64,000 nucleotides of DNA from Desulfonatronovibrio sp. GTDB taxonomy: Bacteria > Desulfobacterota > Desulfovibrionia > Desulfovibrionales > Desulfonatronovibrionaceae. The stretch spans positions 1-64,000 of the forward strand of contig PXDF01000015.1 of assembly GCA_003566455.1 (NCBI GenBank), given 5' to 3'. A program made the translations under genes and the position numbers. The notes beneath the pieces were generated by a model. It was given only the letters and a program-made list of their open reading frames with translations. It did not search any database and had not been told where the DNA came from. Positions 49,339-60,139 of this stretch are shown here, one piece after another (positions within the stretch are counted from its first letter, which is position 1; each line of letters opens with the position of its first letter).

Positions 49339-50742
49339 TTGACCAATTTATACAGACTGCTGCCCTCGGTTGATTCACTTCTCAGTGACTTATCAAGCGA
49401 TGTCAACTATCAGGCTATGCCCAGGGCATTTATCCGGGACCTTATCAATGATTTTCTTGTTCTTTGCAGAGAGGAGATTAGATCCGGGGCGATTACCACT
49501 GAAAATGACTTGAACCCGACCAGATTCAGGGCAAAGCTTGGAGCCTACCTTAAAACTCATTCCAGACCCCATTTCAGAAGGGTGATCAATGCCACTGGGG
49601 TAGTCATTCACACTAACCTGGGTAGATCAATCCTGAACAAAAAGGCGGCTGAAGCGGTTTGGGAGGCCTGTCTGCACTATTCTAATCTGGAATTTTCCCT
49701 GGATACGGGAAAGAGGGGGAGCAGATACAGTCACGTGGAAGAACTCCTGTGCCGGATTACCGGGGCTGAAGCGGGACTGGTGGTCAATAACAACGCCTCG
49801 GCTGTATTGATAATCCTGGATACACTGGCCAAGGGCAAGGAAGTTATTGTTTCCAGAGGACAACTGGTAGAAATCGGGGGATCTTTCAGGATACCGGATG
49901 TCATGGCCAAGTCTGGTGCTCATTTAAAGGAAGTGGGGGCAACAAACCGGACCCATATTCATGACTATGAAGGTGCCATAGGTCCTGATACAGGGGCCTT
50001 GCTCAAGGTGCATACCTCCAACTTCAGAATAATCGGGTTTCACAGGGAAGTCAGCCTCAAGGAACTGGTGGAGATTGGAAACAGGCAGGGCATCCCAGTG
50101 ATTGAAGACATGGGTAGTGGAAATTTTTTTGATTTTGATGCCCATGGCTATCATTTCATGCCTGAACCCACTGTTCAGCGGGTGGTCAAAGACGGAGTTT
50201 CTGTTGTATCCTTCAGCGGCGATAAGCTTCTTGGAGGGCCCCAGGCCGGGATAATCGTGGGAAAAAGGGAGTATATCAGCCAGATTAAAAAGAATCCCAT
50301 GAACAGGGCCATTCGTATTGATAAAATGACCCTGGCCGCCCTTGAATCCACTTTAAGACTTTATCTTGATTCAGAACTGGCCATGCGGGAAGTGCCAACC
50401 CTGCGCATGATTACCATGAAAGCGGAAGATCTGAAAAAAGCTGCCGGCAAACTTAAAAGTCTGATTAAAAGAAATGTAAAGTCAGCAGTCAAGCTGGACA
50501 TTTTTCAGTCCCAGTCCAGGGTGGGAGGTGGTGCTTTTCCTGAGCAGGACCTGCCTACATATCTGGTTGGTATCAAGTCGGAACAGATGAATAGCGAAGA
50601 ACTTAAAGACAGGCTGTTAAAAACCGACCCTCCATTGATTGGCAGGATTGAGAATGAAGTTTTCTGCCTCGATCCAAGGACAGTAAGCAGTGAAGAATTC
50701 AGCATGGTTTGTGACGCTTTGAGCCAAGCCATGGAAACTTGA
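49339..50742 (+). CDS. selA: L-seryl-tRNA(Sec) selenium transferase
   Basis: RRVINATGVVIHTNLGRSIL, CRITGAEAGLVVNNNASAVLIIL, EVGATNRTHIHDYEGAI, SFSGDKLLGGPQAGIIVGK (PLP lysine); TTG start after AGGAGG. Confidence 0.96.
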   Translation: MTNLYRLLPSVDSLLSDLSSDVNYQAMPRAFIRDLINDFLVLCREEIRSGAITTENDLNPTRFRAKLGAYLKTHSRPHFRRVINATGVVIHTNLGRSILNKKAAEAVWEACLHYSNLEFSLDTGKRGSRYSHVEELLCRITGAEAGLVVNNNASAVLIILDTLAKGKEVIVSRGQLVEIGGSFRIPDVMAKSGAHLKEVGATNRTHIHDYEGAIGPDTGALLKVHTSNFRIIGFHREVSLKELVEIGNRQGIPVIEDMGSGNFFDFDAHGYHFMPEPTVQRVVKDGVSVVSFSGDKLLGGPQAGIIVGKREYISQIKKNPMNRAIRIDKMTLAALESTLRLYLDSELAMREVPTLRMITMKAEDLKKAAGKLKSLIKRNVKSAVKLDIFQSQSRVGGGAFPEQDLPTYLVGIKSEQMNSEELKDRLLKTDPPLIGRIENEVFCLDPRTVSSEEFSMVCDALSQAMET

Positions 50743-50757
50743 AACAGGAAATAAAGC

Positions 50758-51750
50758 ATGGCCATATTAGAAGGTGAATTCAAGGGGCTGGTGCCAAAAA
50801 AAGTTCTGGTCACAGGAGGAGCGGGATTCATTGGCTCATACCTTTGTGAAAAGCTGGTGCAAATGGGCAATGATGTAATCTGTTGTGATAATTATTTTAC
50901 GGGGCAGAAGGATCATATCCGCGGTCTGCTTGACAGGCCTAATTTTGAGCTATTACGCCATGACATAACCTTTCCGCTGTATGTTGAAGTGGATGAGATA
51001 TATAACCTGGCCTGTCCGGCTTCCCCAATTCATTATCAGTTTGATCCGGTTCAGACTACCAAGACCTGTGTGCACGGTGCTATTAATATGCTTGGTCTGG
51101 CTAAAAGGGTCAAGGCCAGGATATTTCAGGCCTCCACCAGTGAAGTCTACGGTGATCCAGAGGTTCACCCCCAGAAGGAAGACTACTGGGGATGGGTTAA
51201 TCCCATCGGGCCAAGGTCCTGTTATGATGAAGGGAAAAGGTGTGCTGAAACTTTGTTTTTTGATTATCAAAGACAACATGATCTTGAAATAAAGGTCGGC
51301 CGCATTTTTAATACTTACGGCCCCAGAATGCATCCCAACGACGGCCGGGTGGTGAGTAACTTCATTATGCAGGCCTTGAGCAGCAAGCCCATAACCGTTT
51401 ACGGAAATGGCGAACAGACCAGATCTTTCTGTTACGTTGACGATCTCATTGAAGGGTGTCTCAAGTTTATGGATTCGTCAAAGGAGTTTGCCGGGCCTGT
51501 GAATCTGGGCAACCCGGATGAAATTACAATATATGAACTTGCTGAAAAGATAATACAAATGACCAATTCCGGCTCCCAGATAGTTTTCAAGCCCCTTCCC
51601 CAGAATGACCCCAGGCGCAGAAGGCCGGATATTACCCTTGCCAGGGAGAAACTTGGCTGGGAACCCAGAATTGGTCTGGATAAGGGGCTGAAAAAGACAA
51701 TTGACTATTTTGAAGAATTAATTCGCGAACGGAGAGTATATGGAATTTGA
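50758..51750 (+). CDS. UDP-glucuronate decarboxylase-like NAD-dependent epimerase/dehydratase
   Basis: [88 protein letters not shown]. Confidence 0.93.
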   Translation: MAILEGEFKGLVPKKVLVTGGAGFIGSYLCEKLVQMGNDVICCDNYFTGQKDHIRGLLDRPNFELLRHDITFPLYVEVDEIYNLACPASPIHYQFDPVQTTKTCVHGAINMLGLAKRVKARIFQASTSEVYGDPEVHPQKEDYWGWVNPIGPRSCYDEGKRCAETLFFDYQRQHDLEIKVGRIFNTYGPRMHPNDGRVVSNFIMQALSSKPITVYGNGEQTRSFCYVDDLIEGCLKFMDSSKEFAGPVNLGNPDEITIYELAEKIIQMTNSGSQIVFKPLPQNDPRRRRPDITLAREKLGWEPRIGLDKGLKKTIDYFEELIRERRVYGI

Positions 51751-53098
51751 GCTGAAAAATTGCTGGTATATCTATAAAAGCAAGAAAAATAAAGCAGCTA
51801 TGGATAAACTGGCGGCTGAATATGTTGATTTTTTAAGTCTGTGCAAAACTGAAAGGCAGACAATTGACTGGCTTGTGAGTCGTGCTGCTGCAAAGGGTTT
51901 TGAACAGGGTTTCACTCAGGATAAATTTTTAAAAGTCCACAAGGGCAAGAGTTTGATTATGGCCAGAAGGGGCAGAACGGCCATTTCTCAAGGCCTCAGG
52001 ATTTTGGGAGCCCACGCTGACACCCCAAGACTTGATCTAAAACAGAGGCCTCTTTATGAGGAATGTCAGGTCAGCCTTGCCAAGACCCACTACTATGGAG
52101 GAATTCGCAAACACCAGTGGTTTGCCAGACCTTTGGCTTTGCATGGGGTCGTTGTCAAGACTGATGGAACAAAAGTGCATATCCGGATTGGAGAAGATCT
52201 GAATGATCCGGTGTTTACTGTGGCGGATCTTTTGCCTCATCTGGCATATAAGCAGATTGAGAAAAAATTGTCCGAGGCCTTTGAAGCGGAGAAGCTCAAT
52301 GTTGTTCTGGGGCATGTGCCTCTTGCCGCCCCGGCTGAAAAGGACAAAAGCCCTGTAAAGCTGAGCGTTCTGAATATATTGCAAAAGCGGTTCGGAATTG
52401 TTGAAGAAGATCTTTACAGTGCTGAGATTCAGGCTGTTCCGGCTGGTCCGGCAAGATACGTGGGTCTTGATCAGGGCCTTATCGGCGGATATGGCCACGA
52501 TGATCGTGTGTGCACTTTTGCCGGATTTGAAGCGTTTTTAAGACAGAATAGTCCGGAAAACACACAGGTGCTTATTATCTGGGATAAGGAAGAGATAGGC
52601 TCAGAGGGTTCCAGTGGTGCGAAATCATTGTTTCTTGAATATTCTCTCGAGGATATGATAGATGCCTGGGAGCCCGGAACAAAACTTAGAACTGTTTTTG
52701 AAAACACCAGGGCAATTTCAGCGGATGTGCACGCTGCGATGGATCCGGATTATCAGGATGTACATGAGAAACTCAATGCCTCACTCCTTGGACATGGCCC
52801 GGTATTCTGCAAATTCACAGGTCACCGGGGCAAGGTGGGTGCCAATGACGCTCATGCTGAATACGTGGGCTGGCTCAGAGGCATTCTTAATTCGGCGAAA
52901 ATTCCCTGGCAAATGGCTGAAACTGGCAAGGTTGACATGGGCGGCGGCGGAACTGTGGCCAAGTTTCTGGCGGTTTATGGAATGGATGTCATTGATTTTG
53001 GACCGGGAGTTTTGGGCATGCACAGTCCCTTTGAGATATGCAGTAAGGCTGATATTTACGCTTCTTTTCTCGCCTATGACCAGTTTTTCAGGAATTAG
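51740..53098 (+). CDS. M18-family aminopeptidase
   Basis: [85 protein letters not shown]. Confidence 0.92.
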   Translation: MEFELKNCWYIYKSKKNKAAMDKLAAEYVDFLSLCKTERQTIDWLVSRAAAKGFEQGFTQDKFLKVHKGKSLIMARRGRTAISQGLRILGAHADTPRLDLKQRPLYEECQVSLAKTHYYGGIRKHQWFARPLALHGVVVKTDGTKVHIRIGEDLNDPVFTVADLLPHLAYKQIEKKLSEAFEAEKLNVVLGHVPLAAPAEKDKSPVKLSVLNILQKRFGIVEEDLYSAEIQAVPAGPARYVGLDQGLIGGYGHDDRVCTFAGFEAFLRQNSPENTQVLIIWDKEEIGSEGSSGAKSLFLEYSLEDMIDAWEPGTKLRTVFENTRAISADVHAAMDPDYQDVHEKLNASLLGHGPVFCKFTGHRGKVGANDAHAEYVGWLRGILNSAKIPWQMAETGKVDMGGGGTVAKFLAVYGMDVIDFGPGVLGMHSPFEICSKADIYASFLAYDQFFRN

Positions 53099-53292
53099 TC
53101 AAACAGGAAGCGGCCAGTTATCGAGATTTTGACGGATTGAAAAAGCATACTCCATCTAAAGGCATGTTTTGCCTCAGATTTCGCAGATTCACGCTGATGA
53201 AGAAAATAAATCCTCTTGATCTGTGCAGATCAGAGCGATCAGCGTTAACGTCTCTTATTGTTTTAAGAATAAGACAAAAGTGTCCATTGTCC

Positions 53293-53372
53293 CTGTCATT
53301 GCGAGAACCCGATGAGTGTGCGGCAATCTCGCTTTATCTGCATGGGACTGCTTGCTTCGCCCGTAATGACAG
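53293..53372. repeat. Palindromic intergenic repeat (REP/MITE-like), complete copy
   Basis: CTGTCATTGCG ... CGTAATGACAG (10 of 11 arm positions pair), 80 bp, internal GCGGCAATCTCG / GCTTGCTTCG. Confidence 0.75.
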
Positions 53373-53423
53373 ATAAAAATCGCTCGGTTCAAGTAATGGT
53401 TAACATTGTCTTAAGGAGATGAA

Positions 53424-55331
53424 ATGCCGGTAATTATGGGTACGGCCGGGCATATTGATCATGGGAAAACCACCCTGATCAAAGCCCTGACAGGGATTGA
53501 ATGTGACCGGCTTGTTGAGGAGAAGAAACGCGGAATAACCATTGAACTGGGATTTGCCTTTCTTGATCTGGAAAAGGATTTCAGACTGGGCATAATTGAT
53601 GTTCCCGGTCATGAGAAGTTTGTGAAAAACATGGTTTCCGGGGCTTCGGGCATAGATTTTGTCATGCTGGTAATCGCCGCTGACGAAGGGGTTATGCCCC
53701 AGACCAGGGAACACCTGGATATCTGTTCCCTTCTGGGGATCGAAAATGGACTGGTGGCCCTGACCAAAACAGACATGGTTGATGAGGAATGGCTGGAGCT
53801 GGTTAATGATGACGTGGGAGAATATCTTCAGAATACTTTTCTGGCCGACGCACCCATAATTTCGGTCTCAGCCCATTCAGGCAAGGGAATTGATCTTCTC
53901 AAATCCCACCTTAAAGAGATTGCTTCATCTTTTAAGCCTCATCGCCGGTCCGACCTTTTCAGACTGCCCATTGACAGGATTTTTACCATGCGCGGACATG
54001 GAACGGTTATTACCGGGACTACTGTCTCAGGCAGGATTTCTGTTGGGGAGGATGTCATGATTTATCCTCTGGAAATTACTTCCAAGGTCAGATCTCTCCA
54101 GGTTCATGGGGAACAGAGGCAAAACAGCCAGGCCGGCATGCGCACCGCGGTGAATCTGCATGGACTGGAAAAAGAAGATCTGGAAAGAGGTTTTGTTCTG
54201 GGAAGGCCGGGGACCCTTTTTCCCAGCCAGGTCTGGGATCTAAAGCTCAATTATCTTGGCTCAGCCCCAAGGCCCCTTAAACATAGAACCCAGGTCCATT
54301 TTCATCATGGTTCAAAAGAGGTTCTGGCCAGGATCTATCTTCTGGAACGGGATAAGGTTGAACCGGGAGATAAATGCGTTTGTCAAATCAGGTTTGAAGA
54401 TCCAATGGCCGGAGTTTACGGCGACCGGTGTGTGCTGCGTTCTTTTTCACCACTCAGGACTATTGCCGGGGGCCGGATAATAAATCCTCTTGGGGGTAAG
54501 ATAAAACGCTTTTCTCCGGAAGTGCAGGTTTTGGAGAAACTTGCCAGGGCGCAGGCCGAGGATGTGATTCTGGTTCAGCTTGAGCTGGCCGGAAGCAAGG
54601 GCCTTACCCTGCCTCAACTGGTGATAATGACTGACATGGAAAGCAAAGAACTGGAAAAAAAGCTGCAGATCATGGGCGGCAAGCAGGAAGTTTTTCTATT
54701 TGACAAGGATAAAAGGTCCTATGTCAGCGGAGATATGGTCAGCAATCTGGAGCTGCAGATGATTGGTCAGCTGGAGGCTTTTCACTTTAAACATCCCATC
54801 AGAGAAGGGCTTTCCAGGGGGGAACTTTCCGGCAAATGGGCCAGAGACATTCCTGAGCGCCTGTTCTTTTTTGTTCTGGACAGATTGATCCGTCAGGAAA
54901 AAATAGTTTCAGACCAGGAATTTCTAAAGCTTCCCGGACACAAGATATCTCTGGCTGCTGATCAGGAGGAACTCAAGAAAAAAATTCTGAATGCATATGA
55001 CCGCGCAGGGATTCAGCCTCCAACCGTGAAAAAGCTTCTGGAAGATCTTGATCTGGAGATGAAAGAGGTTTCTCCTGTGTTGCGTCTGTTGCAGAGTCAG
55101 GGCAACCTGATAAAAATTAATGAGGATTTTTATTTTTCCAGAATCGCCGTTGAAAAACTCAAGGAAAAGATCGTGTTATTTTTTAAAACCAATGAAGAAA
55201 TGGGGCCTGTGGAATTCAAGGATATGACGGGACTGTCCCGCAAGTTTGCCATTCCTTTGCTTGAGTTCATGGATAAAGAGAAGCTGACCATCAGGGTGGG
55301 GGACAAGCGAAAGTTCCGGGGACGGGGTTGA
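53424..55331 (+). CDS. selB: Selenocysteine-specific elongation factor
   Basis: [71 protein letters not shown]-terminal winged-helix repeats. Confidence 0.96.
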   Translation: MPVIMGTAGHIDHGKTTLIKALTGIECDRLVEEKKRGITIELGFAFLDLEKDFRLGIIDVPGHEKFVKNMVSGASGIDFVMLVIAADEGVMPQTREHLDICSLLGIENGLVALTKTDMVDEEWLELVNDDVGEYLQNTFLADAPIISVSAHSGKGIDLLKSHLKEIASSFKPHRRSDLFRLPIDRIFTMRGHGTVITGTTVSGRISVGEDVMIYPLEITSKVRSLQVHGEQRQNSQAGMRTAVNLHGLEKEDLERGFVLGRPGTLFPSQVWDLKLNYLGSAPRPLKHRTQVHFHHGSKEVLARIYLLERDKVEPGDKCVCQIRFEDPMAGVYGDRCVLRSFSPLRTIAGGRIINPLGGKIKRFSPEVQVLEKLARAQAEDVILVQLELAGSKGLTLPQLVIMTDMESKELEKKLQIMGGKQEVFLFDKDKRSYVSGDMVSNLELQMIGQLEAFHFKHPIREGLSRGELSGKWARDIPERLFFFVLDRLIRQEKIVSDQEFLKLPGHKISLAADQEELKKKILNAYDRAGIQPPTVKKLLEDLDLEMKEVSPVLRLLQSQGNLIKINEDFYFSRIAVEKLKEKIVLFFKTNEEMGPVEFKDMTGLSRKFAIPLLEFMDKEKLTIRVGDKRKFRGRG

Positions 55332-55474
55332 CCTGTACTCTGCCGTTCTCCTTTGGCCTCATTCGCTAGTTTTCAAGACACAGATGATCATAGCAGATTG
55401 CAAAAGTAAAAAATTCATTGCGCTCAGCCGAATCATGTTCATAGGGGTTTGTATGATGCTTAAGCCCAAAGGAC

Positions 55475-55873
55475 TTAATCCTTGATATAAACTTTCATGT
55501 CCGGCGGCTGGGTTAAATGCTTTTTAACAGTACAGGCATCCACCGCCCGGATCAATGCGTCATGATATTTTTCTGGAAATCCTTCAGGCAATTGTATTTC
55601 AAAATCCATTCCGGTGATCCTTCTTTCTTTTTTGTCCCATGTATAAACCATTTTCAATCCCAATCCACGGGTGCTTATTTTTCTTCTGGTACAGAAAGAA
55701 AGGGCGTAATACCCGGCGCATGTTGCCAGTGAGGCCAGAAAAAGCTGGAAAGGATTCGGGGCCGAGTCCTGACCTCCATCCTTGACCGGCTGGTCTGTGC
55801 TGATATCCCATTTGTCCACACTGGCCTGTATTTTCAATCCTCCAGCGAATTCAACATTAATTTCATCACTCAT
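55475..55873 (-). CDS. OsmC-family protein
   Basis: NPFQLFLASLATCAGYYALSFCTRRKI and CTVKKHLTQPPDMKV, typical OsmC/Ohr-fold Cys positions. Confidence 0.88.
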   Translation of the reverse strand: MSDEINVEFAGGLKIQASVDKWDISTDQPVKDGGQDSAPNPFQLFLASLATCAGYYALSFCTRRKISTRGLGLKMVYTWDKKERRITGMDFEIQLPEGFPEKYHDALIRAVDACTVKKHLTQPPDMKVYIKD

Positions 55874-55885
55874 TGTTTTATCTCC

Positions 55886-57232
55886 TTAATTTAACAGAAC
55901 CATGCCTGAAACCCTCTCCACAAGCAGACCCTGCGGCCTGACCAGGCCCGGCATTTCTTTTCCTGGTTCCAGTGATGTTATTACTGTTCTCCCGATTACC
56001 CATCTTCCCTGCTCTTTCTGAAAGGGGCGCCATGTTCTAAGTCCCCAGATGGTGTGGTATACAACAACCTCTCCTGACGCCGGGTTCTGTCCAATGTAGA
56101 GCATTACATGTCCAGGCATATAAAGTATTGTCATAAGGGGTCTGCCCTGAGCCGCAATGAGCTCCTTTTTTTCCGCGGCTGAAAGACCGTCCAAGGGAAT
56201 AAACAGGCCTGCCTCTGCCTGAGCCCTTGAATTTCTCGGCAGGAAAAGACCGAAGCCAGAGAAAATGTCCTTAATCAACGCAGAGCAGTCCCGATTTTCA
56301 TAGAGTCCCCCCCAACCGTAATTCTGCCCCATCAAGGAGTTCAATATCTCAGCAAAATTATCCCGGGTGGGGGCAAAGGGCATCTGGCGACAATCTTTTT
56401 TAGACACAAGGGCCGGCATTGCTTTGGCGTGTCCCAGGTGGTTGCGGCCAGGAACAAGGACTTGCCAGAACTCCTCATGTTCCTGGACCGAAGTCAGAGG
56501 AAGGGCCATGCCCACCCGGCCGGAAACTAGAAACTCTCCTTTATGATTAATCACGACCGCGTCATCAGCAGTAAAACCGGCCAGAGCGTTTGTTTGATAA
56601 ACTCTGGCAAAATCATCATCCACCATGGCAAATTCATGTCGTCTGATCCAGCCTGCCGCAAAACCGGTTTCAGCCAGAACCCATTCTCCGTCAGTGCTTT
56701 CATGGGTGATAAGGAGAGGGGTTCCAGCAGGTATCAATGTGTTCTGCATATAATCAAAAGGAAAGCCCTCGCCTGGGCGCGAAGGATTGTAAAATACAGG
56801 TCTGTGCGTTGGCAATACCCTCATGGACGCGTGTATTACTGATATCCCGGGATGGTGAAGCAAGGGATATTCGGAAGGATTGGATTTATTCCGCATCTCA
56901 TTGATCCATCCTGAAGAAAGAGGGAGATTGTTTTCTCCGTAAATATCTACTGATCTATACCAATCAAGTCCTCGAAATATTTCCTGGCGGGTAAACATTG
57001 CTTTTTGCCGATTCCAGGGCATAAAAAAACGGGTCAGGAAATCCTCATACAATTCAGCCTGCCTGCAGGGGCTGATGATTTCCCGCGAGCATTGGTCAAG
57101 GTAATGCCTTACGTTCTGCGGTAACACCTCTATATCCTTGACAATTCCAGGCTGCCTCGGAGCGCAGCCCACTGCGAGAATGCACAAAAAGAGGCAGCAT
57201 ATTGCCTTGATATATACTGGGCATGTTTTCAT
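55886..57232 (-). CDS. SH3-domain C40 (NlpC/P60) peptidase, lipoprotein
   Basis: MKTCPVYIKAICCLFLCILAVGCAPRQPG lipobox; NYGWGGLYENRDCSALIKDIFSGFGLFLPRNSRAQA catalytic Cys region; MPGHVMLYIGQ catalytic His. Start set to 57232, not 57316. Confidence 0.88.
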   Translation of the reverse strand: MKTCPVYIKAICCLFLCILAVGCAPRQPGIVKDIEVLPQNVRHYLDQCSREIISPCRQAELYEDFLTRFFMPWNRQKAMFTRQEIFRGLDWYRSVDIYGENNLPLSSGWINEMRNKSNPSEYPLLHHPGISVIHASMRVLPTHRPVFYNPSRPGEGFPFDYMQNTLIPAGTPLLITHESTDGEWVLAETGFAAGWIRRHEFAMVDDDFARVYQTNALAGFTADDAVVINHKGEFLVSGRVGMALPLTSVQEHEEFWQVLVPGRNHLGHAKAMPALVSKKDCRQMPFAPTRDNFAEILNSLMGQNYGWGGLYENRDCSALIKDIFSGFGLFLPRNSRAQAEAGLFIPLDGLSAAEKKELIAAQGRPLMTILYMPGHVMLYIGQNPASGEVVVYHTIWGLRTWRPFQKEQGRWVIGRTVITSLEPGKEMPGLVRPQGLLVERVSGMVLLN

Positions 57233-57312
57233 AATATTTTTCCGCTTGAACATTATGTCTGGACCTGTATGAATAAGGTCTGTTTTCCCGGGATATGGCC
57301 GGGCAGGGTAAA

Positions 57313-57777
57313 TCAATGATGATAAGGATGTTTGCCCAGTATTGTATGGCCGCGGTAGATCTGTTCCATAAGAACGACTGTTGCCAGTTCATGAGGCAGA
57401 GTCATGGGTCCAAGGCTCATCAACAGGTCAGCCCGTGACTTTACTCTGTCCGATAACCCATAGGCGCCGCCTATTATGAAGCAGGGGAATCGGCCCGGGT
57501 CTTCCTGCCATCTTTCAAGCCTGGAGGAAAAATCTTCTGAACAAAATGCTTTTCCATCCCGGTCCAGAACGATGACCTGATCTTTTGGAACCACCCTTTC
57601 AAGGATCAGGCCGGCTTCTTTTTCAAGTCGCAGGGGGATACTGTCTTCCCTGATGTCCCTGACAATAAGCACCTCAACCTGGCAGTAATATTCTATCTTT
57701 TTCAGATAGAAACTGAAAGCTTCCTTAGCAAACCCTTTCCTGATTCTGCCGACCGTTATGATTTTCAAACCTCGCAC
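57313..57777 (-). CDS. rlmH: 23S rRNA (pseudouridine1915-N3)-methyltransferase
   Basis: LKIITVGRIRKGFAKEAFSFYLKKIEYY, VIVLDRDGKAFCSEDFS, FIIGGAYGLSD, SLGPMTLPHELATVVLMEQIYRGHTILGKHPYHH. Confidence 0.95.
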   Translation of the reverse strand: MRGLKIITVGRIRKGFAKEAFSFYLKKIEYYCQVEVLIVRDIREDSIPLRLEKEAGLILERVVPKDQVIVLDRDGKAFCSEDFSSRLERWQEDPGRFPCFIIGGAYGLSDRVKSRADLLMSLGPMTLPHELATVVLMEQIYRGHTILGKHPYHH

Positions 57778-57779
57778 TA

Positions 57780-59870
57780 TTACCCGCTCTTTTTGATGGC
57801 CTTTTGCACAAAATCAGGAATGCGGGCCAGATCTGGGCAGATGATCATGCCGGATTCATGCATGGCCGTCAGTTTGGTTCTGATTCCTTCACCATGCTCA
57901 TCAAGGATAGCTCCTGCATGACCAAGTCTTTTGCCGGGAGGAGCTGTCTGTCCGGCAATAAAGCCAAACACCGGTCTGCCAAAATCTGTTTCTTTGAGTT
58001 TTTTGCCCAGGTCTTCCTCGGAACTACCGCCGATCTCTCCAAGAATGACCAGGGCCCGGCATGAATCGTCATGATAAAGGAACTGGCAGATGTCGCTAAA
58101 ATCCTGTCCAATATACGGATCACCCCCAATACCTGCGCACAGAGACTGACCGATTCCCGACGCGCTCAGCCTGTGAACGCATTCATAGGTTAAGGTCCCA
58201 CTTCTGGAGAGAACCGCCACAGGTCCAGGCATGAAAATGGAGCCTGGCATGATCCCTATTTTGGTTTGACCAGGGACAATCAATCCAGGAGTATTGGGCC
58301 CAATAAGCCTGGACCCGGAACTTTTGATCATGGGCAGGATTTTGATCATTTCCTGCTGCGGAATGCCTTCGGTAATGCACACAATCCATGGTATAGAGCA
58401 GGAAACCGCTTCCAGGATGGCGTCCACAGCAAACCTGGCCGGCACAAAAATGATGGAAGCGCCTATTTCATGATTCCTGCACGCAGAGTCAACGGTATTG
58501 TAAACCGGAACTCCCAGAACATCTGTTCCTCCCTTGAAGGGAGTGACTCCAGCAACAATCCTGGTCCCGTAGTCCAGCATTTCCTTTGCGTGCTGCTGTC
58601 CTTCCCGTCCGGTGATTCCCTGGACCAGCACCCCGGTATTCTTATCAATGGGAAAAGGATGATGTTCTTTGATTATCTTCGGGACAACCGGCTCAACAGT
58701 GGAACTGAACTCAATTTGTTCAAACTCTTGGGAGCTTTGAGGATCAGGACTTAATTGTTTAAGAGTATCCACAGCCCTGGACAGGTCCTGGACCGGATAA
58801 ATATTATCGAAATTCAGGGACTGGATAATTTTTGCGGCTTCAATGGATTTAAAACCTGAAAAGCGGACAATTATGGGTTTGACAGGAGGCTTGTCCTTCA
58901 AGGCAGTGGCCATGGCCCTGGCTACTTTTTCGCAGGACAGTATTCCTCCAAAAATATTTATAAAGATTATTTTTGCGGAATGATCATTGAAAATAATTTC
59001 CAGGGCCTTATCCATTCTTTCCTGGTCAGCCCCTCCCCCAAGGTCCAGAAAGTTGGCCACACTCAGTCCAGAAAAATTCAACAGGTCCATGGTGGCCATA
59101 GCCAGGCCGGCACCATTGACCATGAGTCCCACGGATCCATTTAATTTATGATAGCTTAAACCGGCTTTTCTGGCGGCATTTTCCTCTGATCCATGGTGCT
59201 CAGGGGTATAAAATTTCTCAAGTTCAGGGTTGATGTCCACATAGTTGTCATCAATTTCCACCTTTCCGTCCAGGGCCATGAACTTGCCCTGGTCCGTCAC
59301 TGCCAGAGGGTTTATTTCGGCCAAAAGCAGGTGGTTCTTGATAACAATCCTGAATAATTTATTGATTAACCCGGAAAAGGTCCTGAACATTTCTTTTTCA
59401 AGGTCAAGGTGAAAGAATGCCTTTCTTATCTGGTGGTCACAAAGGCCAAATAAGGGGTCAATATCCATGACCATGAGGTTGTCGCCTGCTGATGATTCGA
59501 TATCCACTCCACCTTCTTTTCCTATGGTCAGGGCGAACTTTCTGGTCCTGCGAACCAGGGAAAGGGAAACATAGATTTCCCTTTTGACGGCCGCTGCAGG
59601 TTCCACGCGGATAAAGGGTACTTTTTCTCCCTTGATGGTCAGGTTGAGGATTACACGGGCAGCGTTTTTCAGCTCTTCATGATTATCAACCACTCTTACT
59701 CCACCTGCCTTTCCCCGGCCTCCGGTCAGGACCTGGGCCTTGACTGCCAAAGGAAAAGCAAAGGTGGGTGAATATCTGTCAATTTGATCCAGGCTCACGA
59801 GGTCGCCTTGAGGAACAGGAATATCAGCATTGGAAAAAAGTATTTTGCTCTGGTGTTCGTTAAGCTTCAT
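57780..59870 (-). CDS. Fused succinyl-CoA synthetase (beta domain followed by alpha domain)
   Basis: 696 aa; N-terminal SucC-like MKLNEHQSKILFSNADIPVPQG and NGAGLAMATMDLLNFSGLSVANFLDLGGGA; C-terminal SucD-like GVLVQGITGREGQQHAKEMLDYGTRIVAGVTPFKGG and GKRLGHAGAI (active-site His). Confidence 0.92.
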   Translation of the reverse strand: MKLNEHQSKILFSNADIPVPQGDLVSLDQIDRYSPTFAFPLAVKAQVLTGGRGKAGGVRVVDNHEELKNAARVILNLTIKGEKVPFIRVEPAAAVKREIYVSLSLVRRTRKFALTIGKEGGVDIESSAGDNLMVMDIDPLFGLCDHQIRKAFFHLDLEKEMFRTFSGLINKLFRIVIKNHLLLAEINPLAVTDQGKFMALDGKVEIDDNYVDINPELEKFYTPEHHGSEENAARKAGLSYHKLNGSVGLMVNGAGLAMATMDLLNFSGLSVANFLDLGGGADQERMDKALEIIFNDHSAKIIFINIFGGILSCEKVARAMATALKDKPPVKPIIVRFSGFKSIEAAKIIQSLNFDNIYPVQDLSRAVDTLKQLSPDPQSSQEFEQIEFSSTVEPVVPKIIKEHHPFPIDKNTGVLVQGITGREGQQHAKEMLDYGTRIVAGVTPFKGGTDVLGVPVYNTVDSACRNHEIGASIIFVPARFAVDAILEAVSCSIPWIVCITEGIPQQEMIKILPMIKSSGSRLIGPNTPGLIVPGQTKIGIMPGSIFMPGPVAVLSRSGTLTYECVHRLSASGIGQSLCAGIGGDPYIGQDFSDICQFLYHDDSCRALVILGEIGGSSEEDLGKKLKETDFGRPVFGFIAGQTAPPGKRLGHAGAILDEHGEGIRTKLTAMHESGMIICPDLARIPDFVQKAIKKSG

Positions 59871-60139
59871 TAGTTATCCTTGCATGTGCGTGATGGAATA
59901 AGTAAGGCTGTATAAGGCTTCCATTTGATTCAGGAATAAGTTGCCGTTGAAACGGTTATTGTGCTCAGTCAGCAGATAAAGTCCGGGGAAAGACGCCGCT
60001 GTTGAGTAATCAGTTATCAGTTATCTGAAAAAACCAAATAACAAATAACCATTAACAGATAACAGGCTGAATAGGTTTGATTTTTTGTTCCATGGCAATC
60101 AACATTTTCTGTAACATGCAGTATCTTATGAAAAATATA

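Noticed and set aside
53099-53423. Possible selC (tRNA-Sec) in the gap before selB
   Set aside because: Looked for an extended acceptor/variable arm and a TCA anticodon context; found only the palindromic repeat. No tRNA was recognised anywhere in the window by eye; tRNAscan-SE/Aragorn would be decisive.
60011-60063. CAGTTATCAGTTATCTG ... CAGATAAC repeats between sucCD and lysA
   Set aside because: Short AT-rich repeated tract with an 8-bp inverted repeat; looks like common intergenic debris or a weak terminator, with no CRISPR-like periodicity.
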